In this document: one piece after another, positions 1-5,223 of the stretch
Numbering within the stretch: the stretch's first letter is position 1
Layout of the letters: each line of letters starts with the position of its first letter
From: Comamonadaceae bacterium
GTDB lineage: Bacteria; Pseudomonadota; Gammaproteobacteria; Burkholderiales; Burkholderiaceae_C
Reading direction: 5' to 3'
Assembly: GCA_947372005.1 (NCBI GenBank)
Contig: CANBRV010000172.1
Span: 1-5,223 of the forward strand
DNA: 5,223 nt
Made by a program: the position numbers and the translations under genes
Notes under the pieces: model-generated
Told to the model about the DNA's origin: nothing
Databases searched by the model: none
The model's input: only the letters and a program-made list of their open reading frames with translations

Positions 1-495
1 GCGCTTAAAAAAGACACGGACAACTTAGACCTCGATGTGACAGAGGGTGACATCCTGATCCTGCGTAATTACGGCCCACAAGGTGCAGGCATGCCCGAGT
101 CGGGGATGCTGCCGATTCCGACAAAGCTCGTCAAGCAAGGCGTGAAAGACATGATCCTTATCTCGGACGCCCTCATGAGCGGCACAAGCTACGGCGCATG
201 CATCTTGCACGTCAGCCCCGAAGCGGCGATTGGTGGACCACTGGCGCTCGTGCAAACAGGCGACACGATTACGGTAGATGTGCCTGCTCGAACAATCAAC
301 TTGAATGTCAGTGATGCCGAACTATCTGACCGCAAAGCCATATGGGATAAGGCCTCTAGCAGTGTCAAGTCACGCTGGGAGCGCGGCTACGGCTTCATGT
401 TTAAACAGCACGTGATGCAAGCCGACACGGGCTGCGATTTTGATTTTTTAGAAACGAGCTTTGGGGCTGCGGTGCCTGAGCCCGACATTCACTAA
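1..495 (+). CDS. IlvD/Edd family dehydratase, C-terminal part (sugar-acid dehydratase-like)
   Basis: This is the 3' end of a longer gene: the frame is open from the first base, giving 164 residues, roughly the last quarter to third of a family that is usually 570-600 residues. The family removes water from 2,3-dihydroxy acids (dihydroxy-acid, phosphogluconate, arabinonate, xylonate) using an Fe-S cluster and Mg in the cytoplasm. Visible hallmarks are the glycine-rich loop GPQGAGMPESGM (about residues 25-36), the catalytic-serine motif SDALMSGTSYG (about 55-65), HVSPEAAIGGPLALVQTGD after it, and a tail with GYGFMFKQHV and GCDFDFLE, which resembles the L-arabinonate dehydratase branch more than true IlvD. 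The residue two before Met-Ser is Leu, where relatives usually have Arg. It is convergent with the minus-strand operon. The N-terminal Fe-S cysteines lie outside the window. Family is secure; substrate is not. Confidence 0.92.
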   Translation, partial: ALKKDTDNLDLDVTEGDILILRNYGPQGAGMPESGMLPIPTKLVKQGVKDMILISDALMSGTSYGACILHVSPEAAIGGPLALVQTGDTITVDVPARTINLNVSDAELSDRKAIWDKASSSVKSRWERGYGFMFKQHVMQADTGCDFDFLETSFGAAVPEPDIH

Positions 496-505
496 AGTGA
501 ATGTC
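484..505. repeat. Perfect inverted repeat at the convergent gene ends
   Basis: GACATTCACT (484-493) and AGTGAATGTC (496-505) are exact reverse complements. As RNA this gives a 9-bp stem with a TAAA loop, and the TAA stop codon of the plus-strand dehydratase lies in that loop. The same hairpin would form in the minus-strand transcript about 20 nt after the stop of the VOC gene. Neither strand has a T-run after it, so it is not a classical intrinsic terminator. It may still mark or protect the 3' ends of both convergent transcripts. Confidence 0.6.
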
Positions 506-524
506 TCAAAAATTCTTCACTAAA

Positions 525-944
525 TCACTTCGCAAAAAGTTGACTCTGATCCTCAAACGCCTTGAACTCCAAGGCGTTACATGAAGGATCGAAAAAGAAC
601 ATCGTCGCTTGTTCGCCAACCATGCCTTTGAAGCGAGTCACTGGCTCTAGTTCAAACTTGACGTTGTGATCTCGCAGACGTTTTGCCAGCGCATCAAATT
701 GCGCCATCGTCAGCACCACGCCGAAATGCGGTACGGGTACGTTGTGACCATCCACGTCGCTCGTTCGGCGTTCGCGAACCGTGTGCGACAAATGAGTCAC
801 GATTTGATGCCCAAAGAAATTGAAATCAATCCAATGTGGTGAGCTGCGTCCTTCTTCGCAGCCCATTACTTCGCCATAAAACTGACGTGCAGCAGCTAAA
901 TCGTGAACGGGAAAGGCGAGATGGAAAGGTTGGATGGTGTTCAA
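525..944 (-). CDS. VOC (glyoxalase/bleomycin-resistance fold) family protein
   Basis: A 139-residue single-domain VOC protein. These metal-dependent cytoplasmic proteins are built of two beta-alpha-beta-beta-beta modules; members act as glyoxalases, dioxygenases, epimerases or resistance proteins. The first module opens with FHLAFPVHDLAAARQFYGEVMG (numbering from the chosen start, residues 7-28), the second with PHFGVVL (72-78), and it closes with NALEFKAF (123-130). Candidate metal ligands by position are His8, His73 and Glu126. I chose the TTG at 944 because it overlaps the upstream stop as TTGA and has GGGG eight nt before it. A longer TTG start at 965 adds seven residues but lacks a visible Shine-Dalgarno and extends beyond the usual family N-terminus. 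It is the last gene of the operon, apparently translationally coupled to the UxaA-type gene. The reaction cannot be read from the sequence; a role in handling a product of the pathway is inference. Confidence 0.88.
   Translation of the reverse strand: MNTIQPFHLAFPVHDLAAARQFYGEVMGCEEGRSSPHWIDFNFFGHQIVTHLSHTVRERRTSDVDGHNVPVPHFGVVLTMAQFDALAKRLRDHNVKFELEPVTRFKGMVGEQATMFFFDPSCNALEFKAFEDQSQLFAK
556..578. repeat. Perfect 9-bp inverted repeat inside the 3' end of the VOC gene
   Basis: AACGCCTTG (556-564) and CAAGGCGTT (570-578) flank a 5-nt spacer, forming a potentially stable hairpin on either strand. It lies in the coding region for NALEFKAF, about 60 nt past the stop of the convergent plus-strand dehydratase. 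No T-run follows directly on either strand. It could serve as a 3' stem for the plus-strand transcript or be a chance result of codon choice. Confidence 0.35.
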
Positions 945-2470
945 CTCACAATCCCCAAATGCCAAGGCACAAATTCGTGATCACCAAGCCCGAGTAATTC
1001 GCTCTTCGTTGGCTCACCTGATGCGTGTTTCAAAATGGCATCGAAGATGACTTGCCCCATTTGCTGCATGTCATGCGTACCATCCAAAATGCCACCGCAG
1101 TTGATGTCCATATCCTCCGTGAGGCGCTGATACATAGGTGTGTTGCTGGCGAGTTTGATGGTAGGTGCAGGCTTGGAGCCAAACATGGAGCCGCGTCCTG
1201 TGGTGAAGCAAATCAAGTTCGCGCCGCTGGCAATTTGGCCTGTCACCGCCACGGGGTCGTAACCAGGAGAGTCCATAAATACAAAGCCGCGCTCCGTAAT
1301 CGGCTCTGCATATTGATAGACCGCACGCAGCGGCGTCGTGCCCGCCTTCATGGCCGAACCGAGCGATTTTTCGATGATGTTGGCAAGGCCGCCTGCTTGG
1401 TTACCATACCCCACCACGCCATTAAATTGCACATTCGTGCCCTTGGTGTACTCCTGCCACCAAGCGAGTCGATCCAGCAGTTGCTGCCCCACCGCAGGCG
1501 AAACGGCACGGCGCGTCAGCATATGCTCCACGCCATGTATCTCGGGGGTTTCCGACAAGATGGCTGTGCCACCATGCCGTACCAAAATATCCATCGCAGC
1601 GCCCAGTGCAGGATTACACGTGATGCCAGAAAAGCCGTCCGATCCGCCGCACTCGAGGCCAATGCTGATGTAGCTTGCAGGCACAAGCGTACGTCTTGCC
1701 AGATTGACTTCGTCCAGCATGGCTTCCACCGCTTCAATACCAGCGCGGATAGACGCGCGCGTGCCACCGCTGTCCTGCATCACCATCGTGCGCATGAGTT
1801 GATTCGATTCAAGATTTTGCGACGCCATTAAGTCGGCGACTTGGTTGCGCTCGCACCCAAGCCCTACGACCAAAGCCCCGCCCACATTGGCGTGACGCGC
1901 ATAGCCCGCAATCGTTCGACGCAGCAAATCGAAATGCGGACTGGGCGATGCCATACCGCAGCCCGTGGTTTGCGCAAAAGCAGCGACGCCATCAATGTGT
2001 GAATAATTTTTAAGCCGCTCAGGCGTAAAGTGCTCAGCGATTTTGTGAATCACGGTAGCCGAGCAATTAACCGATGAAAACAGCCCAATGAAGTTGCGTG
2101 TGCCCACGCGCCCACCTTTCCCGAGATCACCGCGCACATAACCCATAAAGTGTGCTTGTTCGCTCTCAGCCACATAGTCCACTGCGCGAATATCCGCACC
2201 AAACGCCAAGCGCTGCGCGTCCTGGTGGAAATCACCCACGCCAATGTTGTGCCCGTGTACATGCTCGCCAGCAGCAATATCCCGCGCCGCCACACCAATG
2301 GCGGTGTTGTATTTAAAAATTGTTTCGCCTTTGGCAATATCGCGTGCAGCAATTTTGTGACCAGCAGGGACTTGGGCGCGAAGACGGATGCCCTGCACCA
2401 CCGCACCAATCGCCAACGCCTCTTTGGCAATCCAAACGTTGTCGTTGGCGTGAAGGTGAATCAGGCTCAT
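941..2470 (-). CDS. UxaA family (altronate/galactarate-type) dehydratase
   Basis: A complete 509-residue protein, close to the usual 495-525 of the UxaA/GarD family, whose members dehydrate sugar acids (D-altronate, galactarate) to 2-keto-3-deoxy acids with a divalent metal, usually iron. An N-terminal SAF-like domain covers about residues 5-80 (IHLHANDNVWIA, two AARDIA-K/A-GE repeats, then HVHGHNIGVGDF at 70-81). After a linker, the catalytic domain begins near GYVRGDLGKGGRVGTRNF (110-127) and contains NCSATV (135-140), TTGCGM (168-173), VGLGCERNQ (202-210), LECGGSD (272-278), TCNPALG (284-290), CFTTGRGS (421-428) and INCGG (456-460). The repeated Cys and His positions fit metal binding. Both domains are fused in one chain, unlike species where they are separate genes. 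ATG at 2470 starts 2 nt after the stop of the Bug gene without a clear Shine-Dalgarno, suggesting coupled translation. Family secure; altronate, galactarate or another acid as substrate is open. Confidence 0.94.
   Translation of the reverse strand: MSLIHLHANDNVWIAKEALAIGAVVQGIRLRAQVPAGHKIAARDIAKGETIFKYNTAIGVAARDIAAGEHVHGHNIGVGDFHQDAQRLAFGADIRAVDYVAESEQAHFMGYVRGDLGKGGRVGTRNFIGLFSSVNCSATVIHKIAEHFTPERLKNYSHIDGVAAFAQTTGCGMASPSPHFDLLRRTIAGYARHANVGGALVVGLGCERNQVADLMASQNLESNQLMRTMVMQDSGGTRASIRAGIEAVEAMLDEVNLARRTLVPASYISIGLECGGSDGFSGITCNPALGAAMDILVRHGGTAILSETPEIHGVEHMLTRRAVSPAVGQQLLDRLAWWQEYTKGTNVQFNGVVGYGNQAGGLANIIEKSLGSAMKAGTTPLRAVYQYAEPITERGFVFMDSPGYDPVAVTGQIASGANLICFTTGRGSMFGSKPAPTIKLASNTPMYQRLTEDMDINCGGILDGTHDMQQMGQVIFDAILKHASGEPTKSELLGLGDHEFVPWHLGIVS
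945..956 (-). promoter_or_regulatory. Ribosome binding site supporting the TTG start of the VOC gene
   Basis: On the minus strand GGGG (956-953) precedes the TTG at 944 by eight bases, inside the last codons of the UxaA-type gene. The TTG shares bases with the upstream TGA (TTGA, 944-941), a layout typical of stop-start coupling. This is the reason for preferring the 139-residue form over the 146-residue form. Confidence 0.45.
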
Positions 2471-2472
2471 TG

Positions 2473-3453
2473 TTAATTTTTCACGAGTTCTTTAAGCTTT
2501 AGCCGTTCAATCAACATCGTTTCTTTCGCATAGACCTGCGCCGCATATTTTTCGTAGTCTGCACCATCTAAGTACAGTACAGGTGCATCAATTTTTTCGC
2601 ACGCAGCTTTGAACTCGGCACTTAACGTTGCCATACGAAAAGCTTGCCGCAAGCGTGCGGTAATGGCAGGATCTAGCCCTTTGGGAGCGCCTACGCCATT
2701 GGGCGCATCAACCACGACGTTGTAGCCGGCATCTTTTAACGTGGGGATTTCTTTAAATCTACCAACACGCTGCTCGCCCCAAGTTGCTAATAACCTGAGC
2801 TTGCCAGCCTCCACATGTGGCGCCCACGATGAGGAGTCTGCGAGCACATCCACATGCCCGCCCAATACAGCTTGCAGTGCATCGGCGCCACCTTTAAACG
2901 GCACATGCAAAAAGTTTGCACCTGCGCTCATGGCGAACTCTTCCATACCCACATGCGTTGCACCGCCGACTCCTGCATGTGCATAAGAAATTTTGCCAGG
3001 TTCAGCCTTGGCGGCACGAACCAAATCTTGCAGCGTCTTAAAACGACTGCCAACGGGTACCGCAATGCCAAACACTTGACCCGATGTGCGTGCAAGATAA
3101 GTAATGTCGCTGCGCGGGTCAATGGCGACTGAACCCAGCTGCGAAAAGCGAGTCACTGAAATTGGAATCTGTCCAACCGTATAGCCATCAGGCTTAGCAG
3201 AGAGCATGCTCTTCAATCCCAGCATGCCAGATGCGCCGACTTTGTTTTCAACCGCAATCGGTTGTCCCAAATCTTTGCTGGCTGCTGCACATAATGCACG
3301 CATGGTTGCGTCTGCCGTGCCGCCCGCTGGCCAAGGACAAATGAAAGTGATGGGGCGCTCTGGAAAGCTAGCAGCGCGTGCCTGAATCGCAACCAGCATA
3401 GGAACTACGCTGGCTGCCACAGAAGTGGTAAATTGACGACGGTTTAATTTCAC
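2473..3453 (-). CDS. Bug/TctC-type periplasmic substrate-binding protein, probable Tat substrate
   Basis: A 326-residue member of the Bug (TctC) family of periplasmic binding proteins of the tripartite tricarboxylate transporter type, which bind carboxylates, amino acids or related small acids. Family marks are RPITFICPWPAGGTADATMR (33-52; Asp48 in the ligand-loop GGxxD motif), LGQPIAVENKVGASGMLG, DGYTVG, ISYAHAGVGGATHVGMEEF and FLHVPFKGGADALQAVLGGHVD. The N-terminus MKLNRRQFTTSVAAS carries adjacent arginines followed by Q-F, then a moderate hydrophobic stretch and ARA before Ala28, which looks like a twin-arginine signal peptide rather than a plain Sec one. The start is GTG at 3453, preceded by AAAGGGG. 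It is the second of two tandem Bug genes; the other has the same length but is clearly diverged. No TctA/TctB genes lie in the window, so its membrane partner is unknown. Ligand unknown; a substrate or intermediate of the neighbouring dehydratase is a guess. Confidence 0.93.
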   Translation of the reverse strand: MKLNRRQFTTSVAASVVPMLVAIQARAASFPERPITFICPWPAGGTADATMRALCAAASKDLGQPIAVENKVGASGMLGLKSMLSAKPDGYTVGQIPISVTRFSQLGSVAIDPRSDITYLARTSGQVFGIAVPVGSRFKTLQDLVRAAKAEPGKISYAHAGVGGATHVGMEEFAMSAGANFLHVPFKGGADALQAVLGGHVDVLADSSSWAPHVEAGKLRLLATWGEQRVGRFKEIPTLKDAGYNVVVDAPNGVGAPKGLDPAITARLRQAFRMATLSAEFKAACEKIDAPVLYLDGADYEKYAAQVYAKETMLIERLKLKELVKN

Positions 3454-3458
3454 TGGGG

Positions 3459-3465
3459 CCCCTTT
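3459..3465 (-). promoter_or_regulatory. Shine-Dalgarno for the GTG start of the second Bug gene, abutting a hairpin
   Basis: The minus strand reads AAAGGGG (3465-3459), then CCCCA, then the GTG at 3453. Its AAA is also the end of the 13-bp inverted repeat just upstream, so folding of that repeat would leave GGGG at the very foot of the stem. GGGGCCCC (3455-3462) is itself palindromic. This supports the GTG start and hints that translation of this gene may be adjusted by RNA structure. Confidence 0.5.
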
Positions 3466-3499
3466 GCTCTAGACTTATCTGACTATAGTCTAGAGCAAA
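3463..3499. repeat. 13-bp perfect inverted repeat between the two Bug genes
   Basis: TTTGCTCTAGACT (3463-3475) and AGTCTAGAGCAAA (3487-3499) are exact reverse complements separated by 11 nt. The right half overlaps a second palindrome, GACTATAGTC (3481-3490). It fills most of the 66-nt gap, starting about 20 nt after the stop of the first Bug gene and ending against the Shine-Dalgarno of the second. No T-run follows on the minus strand, so it is not a typical intrinsic terminator. It could be an mRNA stabilising or attenuating stem that sets the ratio of the two binding proteins, or a protein-binding operator; the sequence does not decide. Confidence 0.75.
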
Positions 3500-3519
3500 A
3501 GCCCTGTGCATCAATCCAA

Positions 3520-4500
3520 TTATTGCGCTTCTAAGTTAATAGACTTCGCAATCGCACGGTACATCGCTGTCTCTTTGGCATAAAAGCTATTTAGCTGTGC
3601 AAGACTCATAGGCGCGAGTAAGTAAGATCCCGAAGCCTCCAATTGCTTTTTGACTTCAGGATTCGCAAGCGCATCGTAGACTGATTTATGGAGCACAGCG
3701 GCGGCGCTATCCGGCACTTTTGCACCTGTTTGAACGCCCGCCCAGATGCTGAACGTAAAGTCTTCAAATCCGCGCACGGCCGTGATCAAAGGCAGCTTTG
3801 GAAAGCGCGGTGACGATGTCGTTGATGCGACCGATATGGCTTTCACGTTGCCTGCTTCTACGTAGCCAGGGACAGGTCCTGCGATTGGCAAAAACGCGAA
3901 ATCAATTTGTCCACCGCCAAGCGCTTGCAGCACAGGTGCAAGGCCATTAAACGGCACGTGCAGACCTTTTGCGCCTGCTATTTGAATCATCTTCGCGCCC
4001 ATGAGGTGATAGAGCGAGCCAATGCCCGTCGAGCCATACGAGAGGCCTTTGGCATCGGCTTTGAGTGCAGCCAAAAATTGCTCAGTGGACGCAGCGGGAA
4101 AGTCCTTGCGCACCGCCAACATCATGTCGCTGCGGCCTGCGACGGCAATCATGCGCACATCTTCGGGTTTGTTTTTAGCGGCTGACATACCTAGCGGTGT
4201 GAGGATGAGTTCAAGCGGCGAACCTGCAATAAGTGTGTAGCCATCGGGTGCAGCATTGGCAGCCTTGAGCACGCCTAGCGAACCCGCAACGCCCACCACA
4301 TTTTCAACAATGATGGGTTGTCCTAAGTTGCTCTGCATCTCTTTGGACACGACACGCGCCACAAAGTCGGATGCGCCGCCAGCGGGGAAGGCAACAATCA
4401 TGTTGATTGGCTTGCTAGGGAAGGCTTGCGCCATAACAGCGTGCGCGGCGACAAGCGAGAGGCTCGCGAGTAGCGTTTTGAGGACGATTGACAGTTTCAT
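3520..4500 (-). CDS. Bug/TctC-type periplasmic substrate-binding protein, Sec-type signal
   Basis: A 326-residue Bug family binding protein. The N-terminus MKLSIVLKTLLASLSLVAAH is a standard Sec signal (Lys2 and Lys8, a leucine-rich core, small residues) with likely cleavage after Ala24 or Ala26, before FPSKPI. Family marks follow: PINMIVAFPAGGASDFVARV (31-50; Asp45 in the GGxSD ligand loop), LGQPIIVENVVGVAGSLG, APDGYTL, LSYGSTGIGSLYHLMGAKM and GLHVPFNGLAPVLQALGGGQIDFAF. The ATG at 4500 is preceded by a full AAGGAG. It follows the DadA-like gene after 42 nt and comes before the Tat-type Bug gene. Secreted binding proteins of this family deliver acids to TctAB-type transporters or act as sensors; no transporter gene is visible here. 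Ligand unknown. Confidence 0.94.
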   Translation of the reverse strand: MKLSIVLKTLLASLSLVAAHAVMAQAFPSKPINMIVAFPAGGASDFVARVVSKEMQSNLGQPIIVENVVGVAGSLGVLKAANAAPDGYTLIAGSPLELILTPLGMSAAKNKPEDVRMIAVAGRSDMMLAVRKDFPAASTEQFLAALKADAKGLSYGSTGIGSLYHLMGAKMIQIAGAKGLHVPFNGLAPVLQALGGGQIDFAFLPIAGPVPGYVEAGNVKAISVASTTSSPRFPKLPLITAVRGFEDFTFSIWAGVQTGAKVPDSAAAVLHKSVYDALANPEVKKQLEASGSYLLAPMSLAQLNSFYAKETAMYRAIAKSINLEAQ

Positions 4501-4505
4501 AGATG

Positions 4506-4511
4506 CTCCTT
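4506..4511 (-). promoter_or_regulatory. Strong Shine-Dalgarno of the first Bug gene
   Basis: AAGGAG on the minus strand sits 5 nt before the ATG at 4500. It is the best ribosome binding site in the window, in contrast to the weak or coupled starts of the UxaA-type and VOC genes, and fits high production of a periplasmic binding protein. Confidence 0.8.
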
Positions 4512-4542
4512 GATGAATAAAAATAAAGAATAGCCGAAAAAT

Positions 4543-5223
4543 TTATGTAAATGCGAAATCTACTTCAGGCTTCTGCCCGCTCACGATGCGAGCGATGCTC
4601 TTGCCCGAGCCGCAGGAATGCGTCCAGCCCAATGTGCCATGGCCTGTGTTTAAAAAGAGGTTGCTAATTTTGCTGCGTCCAATAATGGGCACATTGCTTG
4701 GTGTTGCAGGACGAAGTCCTGTCCAAAATTGCGCCTGCGATGCATCACCCGCGCCAGGAAACAGTTCCTCCGTGCGCCGCACAATTGCTTCGCAGCGCAC
4801 ACGATTTAAATCGCGATCATAGCCATTGAACTCTGCTGTTCCAGCAATGCGCAGGCGATCACCCAAGCGCGAAAACACCAGCTTAAATTCGTCATCCGTC
4901 AGCGAGACTTGATGTGCATAGGTTGGGTCTTTCACAGGCATGGTGACCGAATAACCCTTGGCGGGATAAATCGGTAAGTTGATACCGAGCGGCTTGGCAT
5001 AGAGGGGGCTCAAACTTCCCATCGCCAGCACATAAGCATCACCTTTGATGCGCTGAAAGCGCCCTTCGCTATCGGTAGCTTCGACGTGATCAATCTCACT
5101 GCCTACACCGCCCTTGTTACGTAGTGCGGTAATGGTATGGCTCATCAAAAACTCAACACCCATTTTTTTGCATTGCTCAACCAAGCCTCGGGCAAATTGA
5201 TTGGCATCACCCGATTCGTCTTC
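4543..5223 (-). CDS. DadA-like FAD-dependent D-amino acid dehydrogenase, C-terminal part
   Basis: The frame is open to the right edge, so this is the C-terminal 226 residues of a family normally about 410-435 long; the N-terminal FAD-binding GxGxxG region is outside the window. DadA enzymes are membrane-associated flavoproteins that oxidise D-amino acids to 2-keto acids and ammonia, passing electrons to the respiratory chain. Marks in order are EDESGDANQFARGL (compare EDETGD in DadA), AMGSLSPLYAKPLGINLPIYPAKGYSVTMPV, GDRLRIAGTAEFNGYDRDLNRVR, QFWTGLRPATPSNVPIIGR and NLFLNTGHGTLGWTHSCGSG, then a short end at VDFAFT. Against DadA the signature GLRPMTPDG reads GLRPATPSN and GWTMACGSG reads GWTHSCGSG, so this is likely a paralog with another substrate. 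It is the most upstream visible gene of the minus-strand operon. The apparent internal TTG start at 5184 is not real because homology continues upstream of it. Confidence 0.93.
   Translation of the reverse strand, partial: EDESGDANQFARGLVEQCKKMGVEFLMSHTITALRNKGGVGSEIDHVEATDSEGRFQRIKGDAYVLAMGSLSPLYAKPLGINLPIYPAKGYSVTMPVKDPTYAHQVSLTDDEFKLVFSRLGDRLRIAGTAEFNGYDRDLNRVRCEAIVRRTEELFPGAGDASQAQFWTGLRPATPSNVPIIGRSKISNLFLNTGHGTLGWTHSCGSGKSIARIVSGQKPEVDFAFT

Noticed and set aside
37..495. GTG at 37 as the start of the IlvD/Edd gene
   Set aside because: The frame is open to base 1 and 152 residues would be far too short for this family; the upstream residues continue the conserved C-terminal domain, so the gene begins outside the window.
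1025..1831. A 268-codon open frame on the plus strand
   Set aside because: It lies entirely opposite the UxaA-type gene, whose protein shows full family motifs. The plus-strand translation is rich in Arg, His, Cys and Ala without recognisable domains, as expected of an antisense shadow.
2854..3132. Open frames on the plus strand opposite the Bug genes (also 3907-4185 and 4256-4513)
   Set aside because: They are antisense to well-supported binding-protein genes, have low-complexity or Cys/His-rich translations, and show no family motif or ribosome binding site that I could see.
3463..3499. Calling the inter-Bug repeat an intrinsic terminator
   Set aside because: In the direction of transcription the stem is followed by GGGGCCCCA and the next start codon, with no run of T, and the downstream genes need read-through.
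4501..4542. A promoter in the AT-rich gap before the first Bug gene
   Set aside because: The stretch is A/T-rich on the minus strand, but no convincing pair of -35 and -10 boxes with proper spacing is visible in 42 nt; the strong Shine-Dalgarno alone explains expression within an operon.
4543..5184. Treating the TTG at 5184 as the true start of the DadA-like gene
   Set aside because: The frame stays open upstream to the window edge and encodes EDESGDANQFARG, which matches the conserved EDETGD region of DadA, so the gene is cut by the window rather than starting here.

Overview
The window reads as part of a carboxylic-acid or sugar-acid catabolic region from a betaproteobacterium, most likely of the order Burkholderiales. 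The argument is gene content: two adjacent Bug/TctC-type periplasmic binding proteins, a protein family greatly expanded in that group, next to a DadA-type dehydrogenase, a UxaA/GarD-type dehydratase and an IlvD/Edd-type dehydratase. Genus cannot be assigned from the sequence alone.

Layout: the plus strand carries only the last 164 codons of an IlvD/Edd family dehydratase, entering from the left edge and stopping at 495. Everything else is on the minus strand and is read from right to left: a DadA-like FAD dehydrogenase (C-terminal 226 residues, N-terminus beyond the right edge), a first Bug binding protein with a Sec-type signal (3520-4500), a second Bug binding protein with a twin-arginine-type signal (2473-3453), a full-length UxaA family dehydratase (941-2470), and a small VOC (glyoxalase-fold) protein (525-944). 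Gaps are 42, 66 and 2 nt, followed by a 4-nt TTGA overlap, so the five minus-strand genes look like one operon. No gene-free stretch exceeds 70 nt. No RNA gene, mobile element, CRISPR array or convincing promoter was seen.

How the parts may work together (inference): the two binding proteins would capture organic or sugar acids in the periplasm, the UxaA-type enzyme and the convergent IlvD/Edd-type enzyme would dehydrate hydroxy-acids to 2-keto-3-deoxy acids, and the DadA-like enzyme would oxidise an amino (or imino) acid related to the substrate. No TctA/TctB membrane transporter genes are in view, so the binding proteins are orphans as far as this window goes. The substrate is not determined.

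Points worth attention are a 13-bp inverted repeat between the two Bug genes that abuts the Shine-Dalgarno of the downstream one, a leucine where the IlvD/Edd family almost always has arginine beside the catalytic serine, different predicted export routes for the two binding proteins, a diverged C-terminal signature in the DadA-like enzyme, and a perfect hairpin whose loop contains the stop codon of the plus-strand gene.
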